The translations under genes and the position numbers were made by a program. The notes below the pieces were generated by a model that ran no database searches, was not told the origin of the DNA, and worked only from the letters and a program-made list of their open reading frames with translations. Below are positions 48,980-62,500 of a stretch of 64,000 nucleotides of DNA, in pieces; position 1 is the stretch's first letter, and every line of letters begins with the position of its first letter. Source of the stretch: Meandrina meandrites (lineage: Eukaryota > Cnidaria > Anthozoa > Scleractinia > Meandrinidae); contig OY855911.1 in assembly GCA_963693305.1 (NCBI GenBank), forward strand, positions 35,019,439-35,083,438, written 5' to 3'.

Positions 48980-51910
48980 GCTGGCTTTTTGCGCTGCTTG
49001 CAAAAGCCGACCCAAAATTGTGGTTTGAAACCAAACTCGTGGAATTCGATCCCAAGGGTGTTTTTTCGTTTTGCCCCGATGGGGATAGTCGAAAAAAAGG
49101 AGTTTTGAACGCAATTGGACGACCTTCGTCAACCCGGCGTTTTGCGCTGCTGGGAAAGGCCGACCCAAAATGGTGGTATGAAGCCGACCTCGTGGAATTC
49201 GATCCAAAGGGTGTTTTTTCGTTTCGCCCCGATGGGGAAACTCGAAAAAACGAGTTTTCAACGCAATTGGACGACATTCGTCAACCCGCCTTTTTGCACT
49301 GCTTGCAAAAGCCCAGCAAAAATGGTGGTATGAAACCGACCTCGTGGAATTTGATCCCAAGGGTGTTTTTTTGTTCCGTTCCGATGGGGAAACTCGACAA
49401 AACGAGTTTTCAACCCAATTGGACGACCTTGGTCAAACCGGCGTTTTGCGCTGCTTGGAAAATCCCACCCAAAATGGTGGTATGAAACCGACCTCGTGGA
49501 ATTCGATCACAAGGGTGTTTTTTCGTTTCGCCCCGATGGGGAAACTCGACAAAACGAGTTTTGAACGCAATTGGACGACCTTCGTCAACCCGGCGTTTTC
49601 CGCTGCTTGGTAAAGCCCAGCAAAAATAGGGGTATGAAACCGACCTCGTGGAATTCGAACCCAAGGGTGTTTTTTCGTTTCGCCCCGATGGGAAAAGTCG
49701 AAAAAACGAGTTTTGAACGCAATTGGACGACCTTCGTCAACCCGGCTTTTTGCGTTGCTGGGAAAAGCCCACCCAAAACGGTCGTGTGAAACCGACCTCG
49801 TGGAATTCGATCCAAAGGGTGTTTTTTCGATTCGCCCATATGGGGAAACTCGAAAAAACGAGTTTTCAACACAATTGGACGACCTTCGTCAACCCGGCGT
49901 TTTCCGCTCCTTTGTAAATCCCACCCAAAATGGTGGTATGAAACCGACCTCGTGGAATTCGATCTCAAGGGTGTTTTTTCGTTTGGCACCGATGGGGAAA
50001 CTCGACAAAACGAGTTTTGAACGCAATTGGACGACCTTCGTCAACCCGGCGTTTTCCGCTGCTTGGTAAAGCCCAGCAAAAATGGTGGTATGAAACCGAC
50101 CTCGTGGAATTCAAACCCAAGGGTGTTTTTTCGTTTCGCCCCGATGGGGAAACTCGACAAAACGAGTTTTGAACGCAATTGGACGACCTTCCTCAACCCA
50201 GCGTTTTCCGCTGCTTGGTAAAGCCCAGCAAAAATAGTGGTATGAAACCGACCTCGTGGAATTCGAACCCAAGGGTGTTTTTTCGTTTCGCCCCGATGGG
50301 GAAACTCGACGAAACGAGTTTTCAACGCAATTGGACGACCTTCGTCAACCCGGCTTTTTGCACTGCATGCAAAAGCCCAGAAAAAATGGTGGTATGAAAC
50401 CGACCTCATGGAATTCGATCCCAAGGGTTTTTTTTTGTTTCCCCCTGATGGGAAAACTCGACAAAACGAGTTTTCAACCCAACTGGAAGACCTTCGTCAA
50501 CCCGGCCTTTTCCGCTGCTTGGTAAGTCCAACCCAAAATGGTGGTATAAAACCGACCTCGTGGAATTCGATCCCAAGTGTGTTTTTTCGTTTCGCTCCGA
50601 TGGGGAAAGTCGAAAAAACGAGTTTTCAACCCAATTGGAAGGACTTCGTCATCCCGGCGTTTTCCGCTGCTTCGTAAAGCCCACCCAAAATGGTGGTATG
50701 AAACCGACCTCGTGGAAATCGATCCCAAGGGTGCTTTTTCGTTTCGCCCCGATGGGGAAAGTCGAAAAAACGAGTTTTGAACGCAATTGGACGACCTTCG
50801 TCAACCCGGCGTTTTCCTCTGCTTGGTAAAACCAACCCAAAATGGTGGTATGAAACCGACCTCGTGGAATTCGATCCCAAGGGTGTTTTTTCGTTTCGCT
50901 CCGACGGGGAAAGTCGAAAAAACGAGTTTTCAAGGCAAATGGACGACCTTCGTCAACCCGCCTTTTTGCACTGCTTGCAAGGGCCCAGCAAAAATGTTGG
51001 TATGAAACCGACCACGTGGAATTCGATCCCAAGGGTGTTTTTTTGTTTCGTCCCGATGGGAAAACTCGACAAAACGAGTTTTAAACGCAATTGGACGACC
51101 TTCGTCAACCCGGAGTTTTGGGCTGCTGGGAAAAGCCCACCGAAAATGGTGGTATGAAACCGACCTCGTGTAATTCGATCCAAAGGGTGTTTCTTCGTTT
51201 CGCCCCAATGGGGAAAGTCTAAAAAACGAATTTTCAACGCAATTGGACGACCTACGTCAAACCGGCGTTTCGCGCTGCTTGGAAAATCCCACCCAAAATG
51301 GTGGTATGAAACCGACCACGTGGAATTCGATCCCAAGGGTGTTTTTTCGTTTCACTTCTATGGGAAAAGTCCAAAAAACGATTTTTGAACGCAATTGGAC
51401 GACCTTCGTCAACCCGGCTTTTTGCGCTGCTGGGAAAAGCCCACCCAAAATGGTGGTGTCAAACCGACCTCGTGGAATTCGATCCAAAGGGTGTTTTTTC
51501 GTTTCGCCCATATGGGGAAACTCGAAAAAACGAGTTTTCAACGCAATTGGACGTTTTTCGTCAACCCGGCGTTTTCCGCTCCTTGGTAAAGCCCTCCCAA
51601 AATGGTGGTATGATAACGAACTCGTTGAATTCGATCCAAGGGTGTTTTTTCGTTTTGCCCCGATGGGGAAAGTCGAAAAAACGAGTTTTAAACCCAATTG
51701 GACGACCTTCGTCAACTCGGCTTTTTGCGCTGCTGGGAAAAGCCCACCCAAAATGGTCGTATGAAACCGACCTCTTGCAATTCGATCCAAAGGGTGTTTT
51801 TTCGTTTCGCCCCGATTGGGAGAGTCGAAAAAACGAGTTTTGAACGCAATTGGACGACCTTCGTCAACCCGGCTTTTTTCGATGTTTGGGAAAGCCCACC
51901 AAAAATGGTG
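48980..51910 (-). repeat. 152-bp satellite, subfamily B, inverted
   Basis: Monomers read on the minus strand and match the 23.9-26.3 kb block in subfamily features and order near the junction, so this is the inverted counterpart of that block. Confidence 0.95.
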
Positions 51911-53944
51911 GTATGAAACCAAAATTGGTAAATTCTATTCCAAGGGTGATTCTTCGTTTCGCCGTGATGGCGAAAGTCGAAAAACGAGTTTTGAACGCAA
52001 TTGGACGACCTTCGTCAACCCGCAGTTTTTCGCTGCTTTGAAAAGCCCACCCAAAATGGTGGTATGAAACAAGCCTCGTGGAATTCGATCCCAAGGGTGT
52101 TTTTTCGTTTCGCCCCGATGGGGAAAGACGAAAAAACGAGTTTTCAACGCAATTGGACGAACTTTGTCAACCCCGCTTTTTGCGCTGCTTGCAAAAGCCC
52201 ACCAAAAATGGTGGTATGAAACCGACCTCGTGGAATTCGATCCCAAGGGTGTTTTTTCGTTTTGCAACGATGGGGAAAGTCGAAAAAATGAGTTTTCAAC
52301 GCAATTGGACGACCTTCGTCAACCCGGCTTTTTGCAGTGCTTGCAAAAGCCCGGCAAAAATGGTGGTATGAAACCGAAATTGGTAAATTCGATTCCAAGG
52401 GTGATTCTTCGTTTCGCCGTAATGGGGAAAGTCGAAAAAACGAGTTTTGAACGGAATTGGACGACCTTCGTCAACCCGGCTTTTTACGCTGCTTGCAAAA
52501 GCCCACCAAAAATGGTGGTATGAAACCTACCTCGTGGAACTCGATCCCAAGGGTGTTTTTTCGTTTCGCCCCGTTGGGGAAACTCGAAAAAACGCGTTTT
52601 GAACGCAATTGGACGACCTTCGTCAACCCGGCTTTTCGCACTGCTTGCAAAAGCCCACCCAAAATGGTGGTATGAAATCGAAATTGGTAAAATCGACTCC
52701 AAGGGTGTTTCTGCGTTTCGCTCCGATGGGGAAAGTCGAAAAAACGCGTTTTGAACGCATTTGGACGACCTTCGTCAACCCGGCTTTTTGCGCTGCTTGG
52801 AATAGCCCACCCAAAATTGTGGTATAAAACCAAAATTCGTAAATTCGATCCCAAGGCTGTTTTTTCGCTTCGCCCCGATGGGGAAAATCGAAAAAACGCG
52901 TTTTTAACGGAATTCGACGACCTTCGTTACCCCAGCGTTTTGTGCTGCTTTGAAAAGCCCACCCAAAATGGTGGCATGAAACCGAAATTTTAAAATTCGA
53001 TCCCAAGGGTGTTTTTTCGTTTCCCCCCGATGGGGAAATTTAACAAAACGCGTTTTGAACGCAATTTGACCACTTTCGTGAACCCGGCTTTTTCCGCTTC
53101 TTGGAAAAGCCCACCCAAAATGGTGGCATGAAACCGAAATTGTAAAATTCGATCCCACGGCTGTTTTTTCGCTTCGCCCCGATGGGGAAAGTGTAAAAAA
53201 CGCGTTTTGAACGGAATTCGACGACCTTCGTTACCCCAGCGTTTTGCGCTGCTTGGAAAAGCCCACCCAAAATGCTGGCATGAAACCGAAATTTTAAAAT
53301 TCGATCCCAAGGGTATTTTTTCGTTTCCCCCCGATGGGGAAATTTAACAAAACGCGTTTTGAACGCAATTGGACCACTTTCGTGAACCCGGCTTTTTCCG
53401 CTGCTTGGAAAAGCCCACCCAAAATGGTGGCATGAAACCGAAATTGTAAAATTCGATCCCAAGGCTGTTTTTTCGCTTCGCCCCGATGGGCAAAGTTGAA
53501 AAAACGCGTTATGAACGGAATTCGACGACCTTCGTTACCCCAGCGTTTTGCGCAGCTTGGAAAAGCCCACACAAAATGGTGGCATGAAACCGAAATTGTA
53601 AAATTTGACCTCATGGCTGTTTTTTTTGTCTGGCCAACATGGGAAAAGTTGAAAAAACGCGTTTTGAACGCAATTGGACGACTTTCGTCAACACGGCTTT
53701 TTCCGCTGCTTGGAAAAGCCCACCCAAAATGGTGGCATGAAACTGAAATTGTAAAATTTGAACCCACGGCTGTTTTTTTTTGTCTGGCCAAGATGGGAAA
53801 AGTTAAAAAAACGCGTTTTGAACGCAATTGGACGACCTTCGTAAACCCGGCTTTTTCCGCTGCTTGGAAAAGCCCACCCAAAATGGTGGCATGAAACCGA
53901 AATTGTAAAATTTGATCCCACGGCTGTTTTTTTTGTCTGGCCAA
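51911..53944 (-). repeat. 152-bp satellite, mixed then subfamily C, inverted
   Basis: From about 51.9 kb some monomers replace CCGACCTCGTGG with CCGAAATTGGTAAATTC-like sequence. From about 52.8 kb this form (CCGAAATTGTAAAATTCG, CGGAATTCGACGACC) is uniform and the AACGCGTTTT form of subfamily A returns. Unit length stays near 152 bp. It ends abruptly at 53,944, where orientation flips. Confidence 0.88.
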
Positions 53945-54648
53945 GAAACGAAACGATAAAACACCCTTGTGATCGAATTCCACGAGGTCGGTTTCAAACC
54001 ACCATTTTGGGTGGGATTTTCCAAGCAGCGCAAAACGCCGGTTTGACCAAGGTCGTCCAATTGGGTTGAAAACTCGTTTTGTCGAGTTTCCCCATCGAGA
54101 CGGAACAAAAAAACACCCTTGGGATCAAATTCCACGAGGTCGGTTTCATACCACCATTTTTGCTGGGCTTTTGCAAGCAGTGCAAAAAGGCGGGTTGACG
54201 AATGTCGTCCAATTGCGTTGAAAACTCGTTTTTTCGAGTTTCCCCATCGGGGCGAAACGAAACAACACCCTTTGGATCGAATTCCACGAGGTCGGCTTCA
54301 TACCACCATTTTGGGTCGGCTTTTCCCAGCAGCGCAAAACGCCGGGTTGACGAAGGTCGTCCAATTGCGTTCAAAACTCCTTTTTTCGACTATCCCCATC
54401 GGGGCAAAACGAAAAAACACCCTTGGGATCGAATTCCACGAGGTCGGTTTCATACCACCATTTTGGGGTGAATTTACCAAGTAGCGGAAAACGCTGGGTT
54501 GACGAAGGTCGTCCAATTGCGTTCAAAACTCTTTTTTTTGAGATTCCCCATCGGGGCGAAACGAAAAAACACCATTGGGATCGAATTCCACGAGTTTCGT
54601 TTCAAACCACAATTTTGGGTCGGCGTTTGCAAGCAGCGCAAAAAGCCA
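53945..54648 (+). repeat. 152-bp satellite, subfamily B, forward
   Basis: About four and a half monomers in forward orientation. The last two match those at 25.9-26.26 kb closely, including GGGGTGAATTTACCAAGTAG, and lead into the same junction with the heptad repeat. Confidence 0.93.
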
Positions 54649-56532
54649 GCTGTGTAGTGCACAGAGTACAGTGTACCGTGTCTAGTGCACAGAGTACAGT
54701 GTACCGTGTATAGTGCACAGTGCAGAGAGTACAGTGTACCGTGTATTGTGCACAGAGTACAGTGTACCGTGTATGGTGCACAGTGCACAGAGTACAGTGT
54801 ACCGTGTATAGTGCACAGAGTACAGTGTACCGTGTATAGTGCACAGAGTAGAGTGTACCGTGTATAGTGCACAGAGTAGAGTGTACCGTGTATAGTGCAC
54901 AGTGCACAGAGTACAGTGTACCGTGCATAGTGCACAGTGCGGAGAGTACAGTGTACCGTGTATATTGCACAGAGTACAGTGTACCGTGTATAGTGCAAAG
55001 AGTACAGTGTACCGTGTATAGTGCACAGAGTACAGTGTACCGTTTATAGTGCACAGTGCACAGAGTACAGTGTACCGTGTATAGAGCACAGTGCACAGTG
55101 CACAGAGGACAGTGTACCGTGTATAGTGCACAGCGCACAGAGTACAGTGTATATACCGTGTATATACCGTGTATATACCGTGTATATACCGTATATACTA
55201 CTATACCGTGTATAGTGCACAGTGCACAGAGTACAGTGTACCGTGTATAGTGCACAGTGCCCAGTGCACAGAGTACAGTGTACCGTGTATAGTGCACAGA
55301 GTACAGTGTACCGTGTATAGTGCACAGAGTAGAGTGTACCGTGTATAGTGCACAGTGCACAGAGTACAGTGTACCGTGTATAGTGCACAGTGCACAGAGT
55401 ACAGTGTACCGTGTATAGTGCACAGTGCACAGAGTACAGTGTACCGTGTATAGTGCACAGTGCACAGTGCACAGAGTAGAGTGTACCGTGTATAGTGCAC
55501 AGCGAACAGAGTACAGTGTACCGTGTATAGTGCACAGAGTACTGTGTACCGTGTATGGTGTACAGTGCACAGAGTACAGTGTACCGTGTATAGTGCACAG
55601 TGCAGAGAGTACAGTGTACCGTGTATTGTGCACAGAGTACGGTGTACCGTGTGTGGTGCACAGTGCACAGAGTACAGTGTACCGTGTATAGTGCACAGAG
55701 TACAGTGTACCGTGTATAGTGCACAGAGTACAGTGTACCGTGTATAGCGCACAGAGTAGAGTGTACCGTGTATAGTGCACAGTGCACAGAGTACAGTGTA
55801 CCGTGCATAGTGCACAGTGCAGAGAGTACAGTGTACCGTGTATAGTGCACAGAGTACAGTGTACCGTGTATAGTGCAAAGAGTACAGTGTACCGTGTATA
55901 GTGCACAAAGTACAGTGTACCGTGTATAGTGCACAGTGCACAGAGTACAGTGTACCGTGTATAGTGCACAGTGCACAGAGTACAGTGTACCGTGTATAGT
56001 GCACAGTGCACAGTGCACAGAGTAGAGTGTACCGTGTATAGTGCACAGCGAACAGAGTACAGTGTACCGTGTATAGTGCACAGAGTACTGTGTACCGTGT
56101 ATGGTGTACAGTGCACAGAGTACAGTGTACCGTGTATAGTGCACAGTGCAGAGAGTACAGTGTACCGTGTATTGTGCACAGAGTACGGTGTACCGTGTGT
56201 GGTGCACAGTGCACAGAGTACAGTGTACCGTGTATAGTACACAGAGTACAGTGTACCGTGTATAGTGCACAGAGTACAGTGTACCGTGTATAGCGCACAG
56301 AGTAGAGTGTACCGTGTATAGTGCACAGTGCACAGAGTACAGTGTACCGTGTATAGAGCACAGTGCACTGAGTCCAGTGTACCGTGTATAGTGCACAGTG
56401 CACAGAGTGCAGTGTACCGTGTATAGTGCACAGTGCACAGAGTACAGTGTAACGTGTATAGTGCACAGTGGACAGTGCAAAGAGTACAGTGTACCGTGTA
56501 TAGTGCACAGCGCACAGAGTACAGTGTATATA
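54649..56532 (+). repeat. Heptad satellite, forward segment 4
   Basis: Forward units as at 26.27 kb, starting with the same AGCCAGCTGTGTAGTGC junction sequence. A 446-bp internal tandem duplication is visible: the segments starting near 55.38 and 55.83 kb carry the same variants, including ACGGTGTACCGTGTGTGG. It stops inside a TATATACC patch. Confidence 0.96.
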
Positions 56533-59500
56533 CCTTGGGATCGAATTCCACTAGGTCGGTTTCATACCACCATTTTGAGTGGGCTTTTCCAAGCAGGGCA
56601 AAAAGCCGGGTTGACGAACGTCGTCCAATTGCGTTCAAAACGCGTTTTTTCGACTTTCCCCATCGGGGCGAAACGAAAAAACACCCTTGGGATCGAATTC
56701 CACGAGGTCGGTTTCTAACCATCATTTTGAGTAGGCTTTTCCAAGCAGGGCAAAAAGCCGGTTTGACGAACGTCGTCCAATTGCGTTCAAAACGCGTTTT
56801 TTCGACTTTCCCCATCGGGGCGAAACGAAACAACACCCTTAGGATCGAATTCCACGAGGTCGGTTTCATACCACCATTTTGAGTGGGCTTTTCCAAGCAG
56901 GGCAAAAAGCCGGTTGACGAACGTCGTCCAATTGCGTTCAAAACGCGTTTTTTCGACTTTCCCCATCGGGGCGAAACGAAACAACACCCTTGGGATCGAA
57001 TTCCACGTGGTCGGTTTCATACCACCATTTTGAGTGGGCTTTTCCAAGCAGGGCAAAAAGCCGGGTTGACGAACGTCGTCCAATTGCGTTCAAAACGCGT
57101 TTTTTCGACTTTCCCCATCGGGGCGAAACGAAAAAACACCCTTAGGATCGAATTCCACGAGATCGGTTTCATACCACCATTTTGAGTGGGCTTTTCCAAG
57201 CAGGGCAAAAAGCCGGGTTGACCAACGTCGTCCAATTGCGTTCAAAACGCGTTTTTTTTGACTTTCCCCATCGGGGCGAAACAAAAAAAAAAAAAAACAC
57301 CCTTAGGATCGAATACCACGAGGTCGGTTTCATACCACCATTTTGAGTGGGCTTTTCCAAGCAGGGCAAAAAGCCGGGTTGACGAACGTCGTCCAATTGC
57401 GTTCAAAACGCGTTTTTCGACTTTCCCCATCGGTGCGAAACGAAACAACACCCTTGGGATCGAATTCCACGTGGTCGGTTTCATACCACCATTTTGAGTG
57501 GGCTTTTCCAAGCAGGGCAAAAAGCCGGGTTGACGAACGTCGTCCAATTGCGTTCAAAACGCGTTTTTCGACTTTCCCCATCGGGGCGAAACGAAACAAC
57601 ACCCTTGGGATCGAATTCCACGAGGTCGGTTTCATACCACCATTTTGAGTGGGCTTTTCCAAGCAGGGCAAAAAGCCGGGTTGACGAACGTCGTCCAATT
57701 GCGTTCAAAACGCGTTTTTTCGACTTTCTTTATAGGGGCGAAACGAAACAACACCCTTGGGATCGAATTCCACGAGGTCGGTTTCATACCACCATTTTGA
57801 GTGGGCTTTTCCAAGCAGGGCAAAAAGCCGGGTTGACGAACGTCGTCCAATTGCGTTCAAAACGCGTTTTTTCGACTTTCCCCATCGGGGCGAAACGAAA
57901 CAACACCCTTGGGATCGAATTCCACGAGGTCGGTTTCATACCACCATTTTGAGTGGGCTTTTCCAAGCAGGGCAAAAAGCCGGGTTGACGAACGTCGTCC
58001 AATTGCGTTCAAAACGCGTTTTTTCGACTTTCCCCATCGGGGCGAAACGAAAAAACACCCTTAGGATCGAATTCCACGAGATCGTTTTCATACCACCATT
58101 TTGAGTGGGCTTTTCCAAGCAGGGCAAAAAGCCGGGTTGACGAACGTCGTCCAATTGCGTTCAAAACGCGTTTTTTTTTATTTTCCCCATCGGGGCGAAA
58201 CGAAAAAACACCCTTAGGATCGAATACCACGAGGTCGGTTTCATACCACCATTTTGAGTGGGCTTTTCCAAGCAGGGCAAAAAGCCGGGTTGACGAACGT
58301 CGTCCAATTGCGTTCAAAACGCGTTTTTCGACTTTCCCCATCGGGGCGAAACGAAACAACACCCTTGGGATCGAATTCCACGTGGTCGGTTTCATACCAC
58401 CATTTTGAGTGGGCTTTTCCAAGCAGGGCAAAAAGCCGGGTTGACGAACGTCGTCCAATTGCGTTCAAAACGCGTTTTTTCGACTTTCCCCATAGGGGCG
58501 AAACGAAACAACACCCTTGGGATCGAATTCCACGTGGTCGGTTTCATACCACCATTTTGAGTGGGCTTTTCCAAGCAGGGCAAAAAGCCGGGTTGACGAA
58601 CGTCGTCCAATTGCGTTCAAAACGCGTTTTTTCGACTTTCCCCATCGGGGCGAAACGAAACAACACCCTTGGGATCGAATTCCACGAGGTCGGTTTCATA
58701 CCACCATTTTGAGTGGGCTTTTCCAAGCAGGGCAAAAAGCCGGGTTGACGAACGTCGTCCAATTGCGTTCAAAACGCGTTTTTTCGACTTTCCCCATCGG
58801 GGCGAAACGAAACAACACCCTTGGGATCGAATTCCACGAGGTCGGTTTCAGACCACCATTTTGAGTGGGCTTTTTCAAGCAGGGCAAAAAGCCGGGTTGA
58901 CGAACGTCGTCCAATTGCGTTCAAAACGCGTTTTTTTTGACTTTCCCCATCGGGGCGAAACGAAAAAACACCCTTAGGATCGAATACCACGAGGTCGGTT
59001 TCATACCACCATTTTGAGTGGGCTTTTCCAAGCAGGGCAAAAAGCCGGGTTGACGAACGTCGTCCAATTGCGTTCAAAACGCGTTTTTCGACTTTCCCCA
59101 TCGGGGCGAAACGAAACAACACCCTTGGGATCGAATTCCACGTGGTCGGTTTCATACCACCATTTTGAGTGGGGTTTTCCAAGCAGGGCAAAAAGCCGGG
59201 TTGACGAACGTCGTCCAATTGCGTTCAAAACGCGTTTTTTCGACTTTCCCCATAGGGGCGAAACGAAACAACACCCTTGGGATCGAATTCCACGAATTTG
59301 GTTTCATACCACCATTTTGAGTGGGCTTTTCCAAGCAGGGCAAAAAGCCGGGTTGACGAACGTCGTCCAATTGCGTTCAAAACGCGTTTTTTCGACTTTC
59401 CCCATCGGGGCGAAACGAAAAAACACCCTTAGGATCGAATTCCACGAGATCGGTTTCATACCACCATTTTGAGTGGGCTTTTCCAAGCAGGGCAAAAAGC

Positions 59501-62500
59501 CTGGTTGACCAACGTCGTCCAATTGCGTTCAAAACGCGTTTTTTTTGACTTTCCCCATCGGGGCGAAACGAAAAAACACCCTTAGGATCGAATACCACGT
59601 GGTCGGTTTCATACCACCATTTTGAGTGGGCTTTTCCAAGCAGGGCAAAAAGCCGGGTTGACGAACGTCGTCCAATTGCGTTCAAAACGCGTTTTTCGAC
59701 TTTCCCCATCGGGGCGAAACGAAACAACACCCTTGGGATCGAATTCCACGTGGTCGGTTTCATACCACCATTTTGAGTGGGCTTTTCCAAGCAGGGCAAA
59801 AAGCCGGGTTGACGAACGTCGTCCAATTGCGTTCAAAACGCGTTTTTTCGACTTTCCCCATAGGGGCGAAACGAAACAACACCCTTGGCATCGAATTCCA
59901 CGAATTCGGTTTCATACCACCATTTTGAGTGGGCTTTTCCAAGCAGGGCAAAAAGCCGGGTTGACGAACGTCGACCAATTGCGTTCAAAACGCGTTTTTT
60001 CGACTTTCCCCATCGGGGCGAAACGAAACAACACCCTTGGGATCGAATTCCACGAGGTCGGTTTCATACCACTATTTTGAGTGGGCTTTTCCAAGCAGGG
60101 CAAAAAGCCGGGTTGACGAACGTCGTCCAATTGCGTTCAAAACGCGTTTTTTCGACTTTCCCCATCGGGGCGAAACGAAAAAACACCCTTAGGATCGAAT
60201 TCCACGAGATCGGTTTCATACCACCATTTTGAGTGGGCTTTTCCAAGCAGGGCAAAAAGCCGGGTTGACGAACGTCGTCCAATTGCGTTCAAAACGCGTT
60301 TTTTTTTACTTTCCCCATCGGGGCGAAACGAAAAAACACCCTTAGGATCGAATACCACGAGGTCGGTTTCATAGCACCATTTTGAGTGGGCTTTTCCAAG
60401 CAGGGCAAAAAGCCGGGTTGACGAACGTCGTCCAATTGCGTTCAAAACGCGTTTTTCGACTTTCCCCATCGGGGCGAAACGAAACAACACCCTTGGGATC
60501 GAATTCCACGTGGTCGGTTTCATACCACCATTTTGAGTGGGCTTTTCCAAGCAGGGCAAAAAGCCGGGTTGACGAACGTCGTCCAATTGCGTTAAAAACG
60601 CGTTTTTTCGACTTTCCCCATAGGGGCGAAACGAAACAACACCCTTGGGATCGAATTCCACGAATTCGGTTTCATACCACCATTTTGAGTGGGCTTTTCC
60701 AAGCAGGGCAAAAAGCCGGGTTGACGAACGTCGTCCAATTGCGTTCAAAACGCGTTTTTTCGACTTTCCCCATCGGGGCGAAACGAAACAACACCCTTGG
60801 GATCGAATTCCACGAGGTCGGTTTCATACCACCATTTTGAGTGGGCTTTTCCAAGCAGGGCAAAAAGCCGGGTTGACGAACGTCGTCCAATTGCGTTCAA
60901 AACGCGTTTTTCGACTTTCCCCATCGGGGCGAAACGAAACAACACCCTTGGGATCGAATTCCACGTGGTCGGTTTCATACCACCATTTTGAGTGGGGTTT
61001 TCCAAGCAGGGCAAAAAGCCGGGTTGACGAACGTCGTCCAATTGCGTTCAAAACACGTTTTTTCGACTTTCCCCATCGGGGCGAAACGAAACAACACCCT
61101 TGGGATCGAATTCCACGAATTTGGTTTCATACCACCATTTTGAGTGGGCTTTTCCAAGCAGGGCAAAAAGCCGGGTTGACGAACGTCGTCCAATTGCGTT
61201 CAAAACGCGTTTTTTCGACTTTCCCCATCGGGGCGAAACGAAAAAACACCCTTAGGATCGAATTCCACGAGATCGGTTTCATACCACCATTTTGAGTGGG
61301 CTTTTCCAAGCAGGGCAAAAAGCCGCGTTGACGAAAGTCGTCCAATTGCGTTCAAAACGCGTTTTTTTTGACTTTCCCCATCGGGGCGAAACGAAAAAAC
61401 ACCCTTAGGATCGAATACCACGAGGTCGGTTTCATACCACCATTTTGAGTGGGCTTTTCCAAGCAGGGCAAAAAGCCGGGTTGACGAACGTCGTCCAATT
61501 GCGTTCAAAACGCGTTTTTCGACTTTCCCCATAGGGGCGAAACGAAACAACACCCTTGGGATCGAAATCCACGAATTCGGTTTCATACCACCATTTTGAG
61601 TGGGCTTTTCCAAGCAGGGCAAAAAGCCGGGTTGACGAACGTCGTCCAATTGCGTTCAAAACGCGTTTTTTCGACTTTCCCCATCGGGGCGAAACGAAAC
61701 AACACCCTTGGGATCGAATTCCACGAGGTCGGTTTCATACCACCATTTTGAGTGGGCTTTTCCAAGCAGGGCAAAAAGCCGGGTTGACGAACGTCGTCTA
61801 ATTGCGTTCAAAACGCGTTTTTTCGACTTTCCCCATCGGGGCGAAACGAAACAACACCCTTGGGATGGAATTCCACGAGGTCGGTTTCATACCACCATTT
61901 TGAGTGGGCTTTTCCAAGCAGGGCAAAAAGCCGGGTTGACGAACGTCGTCCAATTGCGTTCAAAACGCGTTTTTTTTGACTTTCCCCATCGGGGCGAAAC
62001 GAAAAAACACCCTTAGGATCGAATTCCACGAGATCGGTTTCATACCACCATTTTGAGTGGGCTTTTCCAAGCAGGGCAAAAAGCCGGGTTGACGAACGTC
62101 GTCCAATTGCGTTCAAAACGCGTTTTTTTTGACTTTCCCCATCGGGGCGAAACGAAAAAACACCCTTAGGATCGAATACCACGAGGTCGGTTTCATACCA
62201 CCATTTTGAGTGGGCTTTTCCAAGCAGGGCAAAAAGCCGGGTTGACGAACGTCGTCCAATTGCGTTCAAAACGCGTTTTTCGACTTTCCCCATCGGGGCG
62301 AAACGAAACAACACCCTTGGGATCGAATTCCACGTGGTCGGTTTCATACCACCATTTTGAGTGGGCTTTTCCAAGCAGGGCAAAAAGCCGGGTTGACGAA
62401 CGTCGTCCAATTGCGTTCAAAACGCGTTTTTTCGACTTTCCCCATAGGGGCGAAACGAAACAACACCCTTGGGATCGAATTCCACGAATTCGGTTTCATA

